A stretch of 64,000 nucleotides of DNA, taken from contig CAVUIJ010000019.1 of NCBI GenBank assembly GCA_963741505.1, forward strand, positions 62,001 through 126,000, in the 5' to 3' direction. The notes below the pieces were generated by a model. It worked only from the letters and a program-made list of their open reading frames with translations. It searched no databases and was not told the DNA's origin. The stretch's first letter is position 1. Each line of letters begins with the position of its first letter. The translations under genes and the position numbers were made by a program. This DNA is from JAKFWF01 sp963741505 (GTDB taxonomy: Bacteria; Pseudomonadota; Alphaproteobacteria; Rhizobiales; Hyphomicrobiaceae). Of the stretch, positions 1-8,200 are shown one piece after another.

Positions 1-1198
1 CGAGAATGCGCTCCATCACCGTTTGCAGGCGCCGGGCGCCGATGTTCTCGACCGTCGAGTTGACCAGCACGGCGACGTCGGCAATGGCATCGATCGCATC
101 GTCGGCAAATTCCAGCGTCACAGTTTCGGTGCCCATCAGCGCCACGTACTGCTTGATCAGGCTGGCTTCCGGCTCGGTCAGGATGCGGCGCAGGTCCTCG
201 CGCAGCAGTGGTTTCAATTCCACCCGAATGGGAAGCCGCCCCTGCAGCTCGGGCAGCAGGTCGGACGGCTTGGCGACGTGGAACGCACCGGATGCAATGA
301 ACAGGATGTGGTCGGTCTTCACCGGCCCGTACCTGGTCGACACCGTAGTACCCTCGATCAGCGGCAGCAGGTCGCGTTGCACGCCCTCGCGGCTGACGTC
401 GGCGCCGACCCGGCCGGCCTCGCTGCGCGAGCAGATCTTGTCGATCTCGTCGAGGAAGACGATGCCGTTGTCTTCGACCGCGCGCAGGGCCTCGGTGGTG
501 ATCTGGTCGTTGTCGAGCAGCTTGTCGCTTTCCTCCGCGATCAACACCGCGTAGCTGTCCTTGACCGTCACCCGTCGCGGCTTTGCGGCGCCGCCGCCGA
601 GCGCCTTGCCCAGCATCTCGCCGATGTTGATCATGCCGATCGAGTTGCCCGGCTGGCCCGGCAGCTCGAACATCGGCAGCCCGCCGCCGCGGCTGTCTGC
701 GACCCGGATCTCGATCTCCTTGTCGTTGAGCTCGTTGTTGCGCAGCCGCTTGCGGAAGCTTTCGCGCGTCGCGGGCGAGGAATTCTCCCCGACCAGCGCA
801 TCGAGCACGCGCTCCTCGGCGGCCTTCTCGGCGCGCGCCTGCACCTCGCGGCGGCGGCCCTCGCGCACCAGCGTGATGCCGATCTCGACCAGGTCGCGGA
901 TTATGCTGTCGACGTCGCGGCCGACATAGCCGACCTCGGTGAATTTGGTCGCCTCGACCTTGAGGAACGGCGCGCCGGCGAGCTTTGCCAGCCGTCGCGA
1001 GATCTCGGTCTTGCCGACCCCGGTCGGCCCGATCATCAAGATGTTCTTGGGCAGAACCTCCTCGCGCAGGTCGCCGGTCAGCTGCTGCCGTCGCCAGCGG
1101 TTGCGAAGTGCGATGGCGACCGCCCGCTTGGCATCAGCCTGGCCGACGATGTAGCGGTCGAGTTCGGAAACGATCTCGCGGGGAGAGAAGTTGGTCAT
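1..1198 (-). CDS. hslU: HslU, ATPase subunit of the HslUV protease (3' end cut off)
   Basis: AAA+ unfoldase that forms hexameric rings and feeds unfolded proteins to the HslV peptidase in the cytosol. Reading the minus strand from the ATG at 1198 gives MTNFSPREIVSELDRYIVGQ, the classic HslU start. The Walker A segment GPTGVGKT lies at residues 57-64, and a Walker B segment (IVFLDEIDK) follows around residue 250. About 399 codons are present; the family is usually about 433 residues, so roughly the last 35 residues lie beyond the left edge. The hslV partner is not upstream, where a tRNA gene lies instead; it may be elsewhere or beyond the edge. No frame break is seen. Identification is secure. 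Confidence 0.97.
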   Translation of the reverse strand, partial: MTNFSPREIVSELDRYIVGQADAKRAVAIALRNRWRRQQLTGDLREEVLPKNILMIGPTGVGKTEISRRLAKLAGAPFLKVEATKFTEVGYVGRDVDSIIRDLVEIGITLVREGRRREVQARAEKAAEERVLDALVGENSSPATRESFRKRLRNNELNDKEIEIRVADSRGGGLPMFELPGQPGNSIGMINIGEMLGKALGGGAAKPRRVTVKDSYAVLIAEESDKLLDNDQITTEALRAVEDNGIVFLDEIDKICSRSEAGRVGADVSREGVQRDLLPLIEGTTVSTRYGPVKTDHILFIASGAFHVAKPSDLLPELQGRLPIRVELKPLLREDLRRILTEPEASLIKQYVALMGTETVTLEFADDAIDAIADVAVLVNSTVENIGARRLQTVMERIL

Positions 1199-1323
1199 CG
1201 ACGGTCTTTCACTCAGGGCGGCGGCCCGATGGGCACAAGAGCCTGAGACTTAGGTTCGGCAATGGCAAGGCGCAAGCATGGTCAAACTGGCTCCTGGAGG
1301 CTTTGCGGGCCCGGAAGCAAGGC

Positions 1324-1464
1324 GACCCGGCGCGATGCGCCGCCCCGCGGAGGCGCCTGCGGGCGCGTGAGCCGAAAATATCGCTTAACTTCGGCCCGCA
1401 GGGCCCGGGGAAGCACGACCCGGCGCGATGCGCCGCCCCCGCGGAGCGCCTGCGGCGCGTGAGC
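1324..1464. repeat. Pair of ~49-bp direct repeats with internal palindromes
   Basis: Two nearly identical blocks, 1324-1372 and 1417-1464, share the order GACCCGGCGCGATGCGCCG ... GCGGAG ... CGCCTGCGG ... CGCGTGAGC and differ by a few single-base length changes. Each contains the hairpin CGGCGC-GAT-GCGCCG. They lie in the spacer between hslU and the 3' end of the tRNA-Leu gene, so a tRNA transcript would run through both. They could act as processing or termination structures, or be a REP-type family; the sequence alone does not decide. Confidence 0.75.
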
Positions 1465-1470
1465 GCAAAA

Positions 1471-1558
1471 TGGTGCGGACGGCGGGACTTGAACCCGCAC
1501 GACCTTTTGGGTCAACGGATTTTAAGTCCGTTGCGTCTACCGGTTTCGCCACGTCCGC
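1471..1558 (-). tRNA. tRNA-Leu, anticodon UAA
   Basis: The minus strand reads GCGGACGTGGCGAAACCGGT from 1558. The 7-bp acceptor GCGGACG pairs with CGTCCGC near the 3' end, followed by the discriminator A and an encoded CCA (1471-1473). The anticodon stem AACGGA/TCCGTT encloses the loop CTTAAAA, giving anticodon UAA for UUA (and UUG by wobble). The long variable arm (GACCCAAAAGGTC) and the TTCAAGT loop confirm a class II leucine tRNA. The gene is complete, 88 nt including CCA. Confidence 0.97.
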
Positions 1559-1600
1559 TGGTGGGGTGCCGAGGGTGTTAGCCAATTCGCCGCGTCAGTG

Positions 1601-1767
1601 CCAGTGTGATGATTCCGAAGTCCGCATCCACCTTGCGGCTAGGTCGCGTTGCGGACTTGCGAATCTGAATCGCACTGGAATCAATGCTTTGCTGGTGTCC
1701 TTATCGTTCGCGAAGTTCGTTGCGAACTGCCTTCGGGTGATGACGAACTTCGCGAACGGGACACCAG
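1601..1767. repeat. Two adjacent large inverted repeats in a gene-free spacer
   Basis: The first is imperfect: CCAGTGTGATGATTCCGAAG at 1601 onward (arm to about 1626) against the complement of 1650-1678. The second is near perfect: outer arms CTGGTGTCC (1692-1700) and GGACACCAG (1759-1767), inner arms GTTCGCGAAGTTCGT (1706-1720) and ACGAACTTCGCGAAC (1743-1757), with a 22-base loop. The spacer 1559-1804 holds no credible gene. The second palindrome lies just past the stop of the methyltransferase gene that reads towards it and could end transcription, but it has no T-tract. Confidence 0.7.
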
Positions 1768-1804
1768 TGATCTCGTCCGAGCGCCGTCGCCGACCGGCTC
1801 GTCG

Positions 1805-2593
1805 CTAACCGGGCTTACGCCCTTTCACGGCATTGGCCCGGGCCGAGTAGATTATCTGTCCGGCGGCAGCCACCGGCATACGCGCCCGTACCCGAGACTT
1901 GAGTTGCGCAGTATCGGCTGGCGCCAGCGACGCGATGGTGGGTCCGATACTCGCCCCGAGCAGGCATGTCGCCCAGAATTCCTCGAAATCCGAGAACGCA
2001 CGCTGCACCGTGATCTCGCGGGTTTCGACCGCCTCGAGGCCGGCACCGGCCCACGTCTGCTGCAAAGCATCGAGTCGCGACACCGCGAAGCTCGGTGGCC
2101 GCGGCGTCGTCAGACCCATCGCCCGCATCTCCTGTTGCACCGGCTCCAGCGGGAATCCGCCACCCAATATGTCCCAGGCATAGGCGGCAACCGTGCCGCC
2201 GGGACGTACCACGCGCACCATCTCGGCGACGCCCTTGTCCGGATCGGGCACGAAGAAGATCACCAGCGCCATCACCGCGATGTCGAAGCTGTGGGAAGCG
2301 AAAGGCAGTGCCATGGCGTCGCCCTGGTGGAACTTCGCAATCCGGGCCGAAGGTCGCGTTCGCGCGAAGGCGAGCTGGCCTTCGGACGGGTCGATGCCCT
2401 GGACCTCGGCCGGAGCACAGCGTTCGACGATGAGTTCGGTGAAGGCGCCGTTACCGCAGCCGACATCGACCCAGCGAAGGCCAGGGCTCGGCGCCAGCCA
2501 ATCGAGAAAGACGTCGCCGGCAAGCCGGCTCCACTTGCCCATCATCTGCTCGTAGGCGGCGCCGTCGTCGAAGCGGATCTGCTGCTCGGCCAT
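1805..2593 (-). CDS. Class I SAM-dependent methyltransferase
   Basis: A 262-residue UbiE/Methyltransf_11-type protein. The SAM-binding motif I, WVDVGCGNGAF, sits at residues 41-51, an acidic end of strand 2 (EVQGIDPSEGQLAFA) follows, then GDAMALPFASHSFD (motif II) and VRPGGTVAAYAW (motif III). The start at 2593 is chosen because GGAG lies about 8 bases upstream and residue 1 begins the typical MAEQQIRFDDGAAYEQMMGKW; a longer in-frame extension to 2809 has no family support. The substrate cannot be told. It is divergent from the dehydrogenase gene at 2808. Confidence 0.85.
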   Translation of the reverse strand: MAEQQIRFDDGAAYEQMMGKWSRLAGDVFLDWLAPSPGLRWVDVGCGNGAFTELIVERCAPAEVQGIDPSEGQLAFARTRPSARIAKFHQGDAMALPFASHSFDIAVMALVIFFVPDPDKGVAEMVRVVRPGGTVAAYAWDILGGGFPLEPVQQEMRAMGLTTPRPPSFAVSRLDALQQTWAGAGLEAVETREITVQRAFSDFEEFWATCLLGASIGPTIASLAPADTAQLKSRVRARMPVAAAGQIIYSARANAVKGRKPG

Positions 2594-2807
2594 GTCTCGC
2601 CACTCCGTGTCGATGAGTAGTCCGGATTTGTTCGGCCCAGGCGGCGGATCCGGCAAGCAAACGCTACCCGAACAGCACCTCCGTCGCATCGAAAATCGCA
2701 TATCTCGAGTATCGTTAGCTGTCGCCCCCTGACAACTGCGCAATCCTCCGCTACAACGCCCTCGACCTTCCATATCCCCCGACGAACAAACGCGACGGAG
2801 ACGCATC

Positions 2808-3693
2808 ATGGCGAAAGTAGCTTGGATCGGACTTGGCGTGATGGGCTACCCGATGGCCGGCCACCTCGCAAAGAAGGGCGGCCACGACCTCACCGTCTAC
2901 AACCGCAACAGCGCCAAGGCGGAAGCCTGGGTCAAGGAGTACGCGACGGGCCGCACCGCGCCGACGCCGGCGGCCGCTGCCAAGGACGCCGATTTCGTGT
3001 TCTCCTGCGTCGGCAACGACCGTGATCTGCGCGCCGTAACCACGGCCAAGGATGGTGCCTTCTCGGCGATGAAGAAGGGCGCGATCTTCATCGACAATAC
3101 CACCGCCTCGGCCGACGTCGCCCGTGAACTTGACGCGGCGGCGACCGCGGCCGGCTTCGGCTTCCTCGATGCGCCGGTGTCGGGCGGGCAGGCCGGTGCC
3201 GTCAACGGTGCGCTCACCGTCATGGTCGGCGGCCGGCAGGACATCTTCGATCGCGCCCAGCCGATCATCGCGGCCTATGCCCGCATGACCACCCTGATCG
3301 GGCCGACCGGCTGCGGGCCAGCTCACCAAGATGGTCAATCAGATCTGCATCGCCGGTCTCGTGCAGGGGCTGTCGGAAGGCATCCACTTCGCGCAGAAGG
3401 CGGGCCTCGACATTCCAGCCGTGATGGAAACGATCGCCAAGGGCGCCGCCGGCTCGTGGCAGATGGAGAACCGCTGGAAGGCGATGGAGGCCGGCAAGTT
3501 CGACTTCGGCTTTGCCGTCGACTGGATGCGCAAGGACCTGTCGATCAGCCTCGACGAAGCCCGTCGCAATGGCGCGAGCCTGCCGGTGGCGGCACTGGTC
3601 GACCAGTTCTATTCCGAGGTCCAGAAGATGGGCGGCGGCCGCTGGGACACCGCGAGTTTGATCGCCCGCCTCAACAACGCGGACAAGAAGTGA
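2808..3693 (+). CDS. 3-hydroxyisobutyrate dehydrogenase-family oxidoreductase (frameshifted)
   Basis: NAD(P)-dependent beta-hydroxyacid dehydrogenase (HIBADH/GLYR1 family) that oxidises or reduces short hydroxyacids. An N-terminal Rossmann motif GLGVMG is at residues 8-13; the substrate-binding signature DAPVSGGQAGAVNG and the C-terminal helical domain (GLDIPAVMETI, FAVDWMRKDL) follow. The frame breaks in GCGGGCCAG at 3315-3317: removing one G restores GQLTKMVNQI, which carries the expected catalytic lysine and continues to the stop at 3691. The stop overlaps the next start (TGATG). A sequencing insertion is the likeliest cause. The exact substrate is not predictable. Confidence 0.88.
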
Positions 3694-4151
3694 TGCCGGC
3701 TGGCAGAAATGCGCACGGCAAGCCGACGCCGCGCGAGGTAATCGCCTACATGGCCAAGCGCAACGCGGTCTTCCGGCTGCTCGATATCGAGGTGCTGGAA
3801 GCCGAACGCGGTCATTCCAAGTTCGCGATGATCGTGCGCCCGGAACTGACCAACACCTTCGACACGCTGCACGGCGGCATGATCTTCGCGCTCGCCGACA
3901 TGACCTTCGGCTTCACCTGCAACGCCCACAACGAGCGGGCGGTGACCGCCGGCGCCTCGATCGAGATGCTATCTTCGCCGAAGGTCGGCGACCGGGTGAT
4001 CTCGGAGGCGCGCGAGGTCTACCGGCACGGCCGCAACGCGCTGGTCGACGTGACCTTGTGGATCGATCACGGGCCCGACGAAGCGAGGACGATCGTGGCT
4101 CACGTGCGCGGCCGGATGCGCTTGATCGGCGGCAAGGTGCTCGAGCATTGA
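3693..4151 (+). CDS. PaaI-type hotdog-fold acyl-CoA thioesterase
   Basis: A 152-residue single hotdog-domain protein of the PaaI/phenylacetyl-CoA thioesterase family, which hydrolyses (hydroxy)phenylacetyl-CoA or similar acyl-CoA. The motif TLHGGMIFALADMTFGF includes the HGG loop and the conserved acidic residue of the active site; SSPKVGDRVISEAREVYRHG is the typical central strand region. The start overlaps the stop of the dehydrogenase gene by one base, implying translational coupling. No other phenylacetate-degradation genes are visible here, so the physiological substrate is open. Confidence 0.85.
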   Translation: MPAGRNAHGKPTPREVIAYMAKRNAVFRLLDIEVLEAERGHSKFAMIVRPELTNTFDTLHGGMIFALADMTFGFTCNAHNERAVTAGASIEMLSSPKVGDRVISEAREVYRHGRNALVDVTLWIDHGPDEARTIVAHVRGRMRLIGGKVLEH

Positions 4152-4158
4152 GCGGGGC

Positions 4159-4542
4159 ATGCAAATGGCATTCGAGCGGATTGGTGGCATCATCGGTACC
4201 TGGCGACTGGTGGCGACGCATGCGCTCGACGATCACGGCCGGCCGATGCGGGCGCCGTATGGTCCGCAACCGCAGGGCATCGTCGTGTTCGGCGCCGACG
4301 GCCGCATGATGGCGGTGCTGTGCGACGGCCGCGCCCAGCTGCCGGCCGGCGAGACGATCCGCGAGTACAATTCCTACTGCGGCAATTTTACATTCGACGG
4401 CGAGCAGCTGGTCACCCTGGTCGATGCCTCGTCAAATCCCGACTGGGTCGGCGGCGAGCAGGTCAGGGCTGTGCGATTCGAGGGCGAGCGCCTGATGCTG
4501 AAAAATGGAAAGCGCTTACTGGAATGGGAGCGTTCAGCGTAG
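4159..4542 (+). CDS. Lipocalin-like domain protein
   Basis: A 127-residue protein of the Lipocalin_5-like type. It opens with GTWRLVATHALDDHGRP, contains GIVVFGADGRMMAVL, and ends in short beta-strand-like segments (QVRAVRFEGERLMLKNGKRL). These small beta-barrel proteins are found next to aromatic or xenobiotic metabolism genes but have no defined reaction. It follows the thioesterase by 7 bases, so it is probably in the same transcript. No signal peptide is seen; an alternative ATG lies 6 bases downstream of the first. Confidence 0.75.
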   Translation: MQMAFERIGGIIGTWRLVATHALDDHGRPMRAPYGPQPQGIVVFGADGRMMAVLCDGRAQLPAGETIREYNSYCGNFTFDGEQLVTLVDASSNPDWVGGEQVRAVRFEGERLMLKNGKRLLEWERSA

Positions 4543-4577
4543 GTTGGGTCAAGCCCACCTGCGCGACCCAAACTACG
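4538..4577. repeat. Short palindromic repeat (GTAGGTTGGGT type)
   Basis: CGTAGGTTGGGTC (4538-4550) pairs with GACCCAAACTACG (4565-4577) with one mismatch, leaving a 14-base loop. GTAGGTTGGG-type hairpins are widespread small intergenic repeats in proteobacteria. It occupies nearly the whole 50-base spacer between the lipocalin-like and MBL genes, so it could limit transcription or translation into the latter. Confidence 0.6.
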
Positions 4578-4590
4578 AGCCTCGAAGGAA

Positions 4591-5511
4591 ATGACGATGG
4601 CCGCCGAGCTGACCTTCAAGAAGACGATGGAATTCGAGTACGGCGTGCCGGCTGAGCTGGCGCCGGGCGTGCGGCGGCTGGTCGCCAACAATCCGGGACC
4701 CTTCACCTTCAAGGGCACCAATACCTATCTCGTCGGCACCGACGAGCTGGCGCTGATCGATCCGGGTCCGGACGACGACGCCCACATCGAAGCCATCATG
4801 CGGGCGGCCGGCGGCCGGCGGATCAGCCACATCCTGATCACGCATACCCATCGCGACCACACCGATGGCCTGCCAAAAGCGCTTGCCGTCACTGGCGCCA
4901 AGACCTGCGGCTACGGCCGCTCCGCATTGAAGCCGGGTGACGTGCGGATCAGCCCGTCGGGCTCGGAGTTCGTCGATCAGGATTTCGCGCCCGATATTGT
5001 CATGCGGCCGGGCGACCGGCTGAGTGGTCCGGGCTGGACGCTCGAAGCGGTGTTCACGCCGGGCCACGCGCCGGATCACTTGTGCTTCGCCCTCGACGAC
5101 CGCCGGGTGCTGTTCTCCGGCGATCATGTGATGGCTTGGAATACCACCGTCGTGGCGCCGCCCGAAGGCAACATGGCCGATTACATGGCGTCCCTCGACC
5201 TGCTGCTGGCGCGCGCCGCCAACGACGACGTCTATCTGCCGGGCCATGGCGGCCGGATCGACAATCCGGGACGCGTGGTCAAGGCCTTCATCGTGCACCG
5301 GACCTGGCGCGAGCAGGCGATCCTCGGTGCCATCCGTGATGGCACCGACAACGTGCGCTCGATCGTCAGCCGCGTGTACCAGGATCTCGACGCGCGTCTC
5401 GTGACGGCGGCCTGTCTTTCGGTGCTGGCGCACGTTGAGAATCTGATTTCGCGGGGACTGGTCCGCTGCGACGGGCCGCCGACGTTTGATCGGGTTCTGG
5501 TCGCCGTTTAG
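4591..5511 (+). CDS. MBL-fold metallo-hydrolase (LACTB2-like)
   Basis: A 306-residue metallo-beta-lactamase-fold hydrolase. The zinc motif HTHRDH is at residues 85-90; later ligands appear in FTPGHAPDH, FSGDHVM and LPGHGG, and a C-terminal winged-helix-like tail follows (RSIVSRVYQDLDARLV), as in LACTB2-type enzymes (RNA/thioester hydrolases). Two ATGs compete, at 4591 and 4597; AAGGAA directly before the first favours 4597 on spacing. The 3' end overlaps the frame of the converging DUF1499 gene. Confidence 0.85.
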   Translation: MTMAAELTFKKTMEFEYGVPAELAPGVRRLVANNPGPFTFKGTNTYLVGTDELALIDPGPDDDAHIEAIMRAAGGRRISHILITHTHRDHTDGLPKALAVTGAKTCGYGRSALKPGDVRISPSGSEFVDQDFAPDIVMRPGDRLSGPGWTLEAVFTPGHAPDHLCFALDDRRVLFSGDHVMAWNTTVVAPPEGNMADYMASLDLLLARAANDDVYLPGHGGRIDNPGRVVKAFIVHRTWREQAILGAIRDGTDNVRSIVSRVYQDLDARLVTAACLSVLAHVENLISRGLVRCDGPPTFDRVLVAV

Positions 5512-6346
5512 GCACCAGCGCCTTCAGTCGTCCACGCAGGCGCGCGACGCGGCCATCGGCGCTCGGCATGGTCGCCTCGACCAACCCTTGCACCTCCTTC
5601 AGGATACGACGCACGCGCTGCGCGTTGCGGCCGAGATCGTGGCTGCCGTAGCGCGAGGCCGAGCGCACGTCGATGCGCGACGTCTTGTTGTCGCCGTCGA
5701 CGCGGATCACCACGTCGTCGGTGAAGCCGAGCACGAAGGTGCGGTCGACCATCTCGATCCAACCCGGCTGGCCGTACTTGCCCTTCGGCGGCTCCTCGCT
5801 GACCGGCTTGAACTTCATGGTCTTGGAGTTGAGCGCGGCAAGCACGAGCTCGTAGGCTTCCTCGGCCGACCGGTCGATCTGGAATGTGCGGATGTCGGGA
5901 TAGGCTTTGGCCTGCGCGGCGGCGAAGGCGGCGCCGGGATAATTGACGTCGTTGGCGCCTGGCGGCCGGGCCTTGGCGAGCGCGACGAATCGCGGTGGCG
6001 CCTGGATGTCGGTGGTCACGTCGTTGATGCGCGGCAGGCTGCGCATGACGGGCAATGCCGCCAGCGGCCATGCGACGAGACCGCCGGCAACGAGCATGCC
6101 GAACAGCGTGGCGAGGCCGCCGCCTGTGCCCCGGCGCCAGATCCTGATCGTCGAGACGAGGCCACACAGCAAGGCGAGGCAAGCCAATCCGACTGCGGCG
6201 GCGACGATGTTGATCGCCACTGGCGTTGGCATGGCGAATACGCGGTGGGCGATGATCGCGGTGCCGGCGAGGGACGCGCCGAACAGCGCCAAGCGCACCG
6301 TCCAGCGGCTCGGGCCCTTCTGATCATCGGGTAGCTTCAGTGCCAT
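5366..6346 (-). CDS. DUF1499 family membrane protein
   Basis: About 326 residues from the ATG at 6346. Three hydrophobic segments lie in the N-terminal 100 residues (ALFGASLAGTAIIAHRVF, VAAAVGLACLALLCGLVSTI, LFGMLVAGGLVAWPLAALPV), followed by a DUF1499 domain (PPRFVALAK, YPDIRTFQIDRSAEEAYELV, EMVDRTFVLGFTDDVVIRVD, SRIDVRSASRYGSHDLGRNA). Function unknown; probably inner-membrane. The last ~50 residues are Pro/Arg-rich and antisense to the conserved end of the MBL gene. A one-base shift near the end would instead stop at 5508, and I suspect that is the true end. Confidence 0.75.
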   Translation of the reverse strand: MALKLPDDQKGPSRWTVRLALFGASLAGTAIIAHRVFAMPTPVAINIVAAAVGLACLALLCGLVSTIRIWRRGTGGGLATLFGMLVAGGLVAWPLAALPVMRSLPRINDVTTDIQAPPRFVALAKARPPGANDVNYPGAAFAAAQAKAYPDIRTFQIDRSAEEAYELVLAALNSKTMKFKPVSEEPPKGKYGQPGWIEMVDRTFVLGFTDDVVIRVDGDNKTSRIDVRSASRYGSHDLGRNAQRVRRILKEVQGLVEATMPSADGRVARLRGRLKALVPKRRPEPDQTSAARRSGPVPAKSDSQRAPAPKDRPPSRDARRDPGTRG

Positions 6347-6512
6347 CGCGTGTGCTTGCCGAGCTGCTTCGGAGCCTTGTCGCGTCCCCCATATCACAAC
6401 CCTATGCCGGGTGGGGTAGTATCACAGTCGCGACCGGCTTTTTTGCCACGGCGCGTGAACAGCGCTACGGTTTAACAGAATTGCGGCCAAAAAACCTCAG
6501 GATCGAACCGCC

Positions 6513-7907
6513 ATGCGGCAGCTGACCAATTTCGAAACGCGCGATGTCGAAACGCTTCTTCATCCGACCACGAACCTCGCCACCCATCGCCTCACCGGCC
6601 CGCTGGTGTTCGACAAGGCGCAGGGCGTCTACATCTACGATACCAACGGCAAGCGATACATCGAGGGCCTTGCCGGGTTGTGGTGCACGGGCCTGGGCTA
6701 CGGCAACGAGGAGCTCATCCAGGCGGCAACCGACCAAATGCGCAAGCTGTCGTTCACGCACCTGTTCGGCGGTCGCAGCCATGAGCCGGCGATCGCCTTG
6801 GCCGAGAAGATCAAGGAGATCTCGCCGGCTCCGACCTCCAAGGTGTTCTTCACGAGTTCCGGCAGCGAAGCCAACGACACTCAGATCAAGCTGCAGTGGT
6901 ACTACAACAACGCTCGCGGCAAACCGGCCAAGAAGAAGATCATCGGCCGCGTGCGCGGTTATCACGGCGTCACTATCGCGGCGGCGAGCCTGACCGGACT
7001 GCCGATCTTCCACACCGACTTCGATCTGCCGATGGCTCGCGTCGTCCATGCCGAGGCGCCGCATCATTATCGCAATGGCGAACCGGGCGAGTCGGAGGAG
7101 GATTTCGCCACCCGCCTCGCCGGCAACCTGGAGGACCTGATCCACAAGGAAGGTCCAGAGACCATCGCGGCCTTCATCGCCGAGCCGATCCAGGGCGCCG
7201 GCGGTGTCATCATCCCGCCACGGACCTATTTCGAGAAGGTGCAGGCGGTATTGACCCGCTACGACATCGCCTTCATCGCCGACGAGGTGATCTGCGGCTT
7301 CGGGCGAACCGGCAACTGGTGGGGCTCGGAGACTTTCAACATTCGCCCCGATACCGTGACGATGGCGAAGGCGATCACTTCGGCTTATGTGCCGCTGGGG
7401 GCGGTCACGGTGTCGGAGCCGGTCTACCAGGCGCTCGTCGACGAGAGCAAGAAACTCGGCGTGTTCGCGCACGGCTTCACATATTCCGGCCATCCGGTCG
7501 CCTGCGCCGTCGCCAATAAGACGATCGAGATCTACCAGCGAATGAACATCGTCCGGCACGTGCAGACGGTATCGCCGGTGTTCATGGCGCGTCTGCAGGA
7601 GCTGGCTGGCCATCCATTGGTCGGCGAGGCACGCGGTATCGGCCTGATCGGCGCGGTCGAGCTGGTCAAGAACAAGCGCACCAGGGAGAGTTTCGACAGC
7701 CGCCAGGGCGTCGGCGCCAAGGTGGTAGCGTTGGCGCAGGAGGAGGGCCTCATCTGCCGCGCAGTCGGCGGCGATTCGATCGCCATGTGCCCGCCGCTGG
7801 TGATCACCAGCGACGAAATCAACGCCGCTTTTGATTCGCTCGGCCGCGCCCTCGATCGCACCGCGCAATGGCTCGAGAAGGAACTCGGCATCGCGCTTGG
7901 CAGCTGA
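6513..7907 (+). CDS. Class III omega-aminotransferase (PLP)
   Basis: A 464-residue class III aminotransferase that moves an amino group from an omega-amino acid or amine to pyruvate or a similar acceptor. Visible motifs are the cofactor-phosphate segment FFTSSGSEANDTQIK, RGYHGVTIAAASLTG, the Asp of IADEVICGFGRTG, and the PLP lysine in TVTMAKAITSAY (Lys286). The N-terminal IEGLAGLWCTGLGYG and SFTHLFGGRSHEPA are typical of the aspartate-aminotransferase-family pyruvate transaminases. It stands alone between divergent DUF1499 and the converging antitoxin gene. The donor (beta-alanine, putrescine, taurine or a xenobiotic amine) cannot be fixed. Confidence 0.9.
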   Translation: MRQLTNFETRDVETLLHPTTNLATHRLTGPLVFDKAQGVYIYDTNGKRYIEGLAGLWCTGLGYGNEELIQAATDQMRKLSFTHLFGGRSHEPAIALAEKIKEISPAPTSKVFFTSSGSEANDTQIKLQWYYNNARGKPAKKKIIGRVRGYHGVTIAAASLTGLPIFHTDFDLPMARVVHAEAPHHYRNGEPGESEEDFATRLAGNLEDLIHKEGPETIAAFIAEPIQGAGGVIIPPRTYFEKVQAVLTRYDIAFIADEVICGFGRTGNWWGSETFNIRPDTVTMAKAITSAYVPLGAVTVSEPVYQALVDESKKLGVFAHGFTYSGHPVACAVANKTIEIYQRMNIVRHVQTVSPVFMARLQELAGHPLVGEARGIGLIGAVELVKNKRTRESFDSRQGVGAKVVALAQEEGLICRAVGGDSIAMCPPLVITSDEINAAFDSLGRALDRTAQWLEKELGIALGS

Positions 7908-7923
7908 CGCGGCCAGGTCCGGC

Positions 7924-8200
7924 TCACGTCGTCGCGCCGGCCGCCAACCAGCGGTCGTACTGCGCCTGCAGGCCGAGCCAGAAGCGGCTCGAGTGACCGA
8001 ACGGTCGCAGCGAGCTTGGCCGCGATCTCGATGGTGACCGGCCGCCGTTCCGCCAGCAGTTCGGCGATCGCATCGGTCGGCAGTTCGAGCCTGCGGGCCA
8101 GCCCGTCGGCCGCCAGATGCAGCCTCGGCAACATGTCCTCGCGCAGGATTTCACCGGGATGTGGTGGCGCCAGGTCCAGGTCTTTGATTTGTTTCAGCAC
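7924..8200 (-). CDS. HigA-family antitoxin-like HTH protein, orphan (frameshifted)
   Basis: About 92 residues starting at a GTG (8200). PPHPGEILREDMLPRLHL and the helix-turn-helix LELPTDAIAELLAERRPVTI are diagnostic of HigA/VapA-type antidotes, and the tail FGHSSRFWLGLQAQYDRW is the usual ending. One extra base near 8002 separates the two parts; removing it gives LAATFGHSSRFW. No HigB/RelE toxin reading frame is found on either strand upstream (8201-8485) or downstream, so it looks like an orphan. It might instead regulate another locus. Confidence 0.75.

Noticed and set aside
23..1246. Long plus-strand reading frame across the hslU region
   Set aside because: It is the antisense shadow of hslU in GC-rich DNA; its translation is Arg/Ala/Gln-rich without family motifs, whereas the minus strand gives a clear HslU.
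1324..1464. CRISPR array
   Set aside because: Only two repeat units, 49 bp long, with hairpin-rich related spacing and no cas genes.
2808..3693. Programmed frameshifting as an explanation for the broken genes
   Set aside because: The break sites share no slippery heptamer or downstream structure, lie at different positions in unrelated genes, and are mostly simple one-base insertions.
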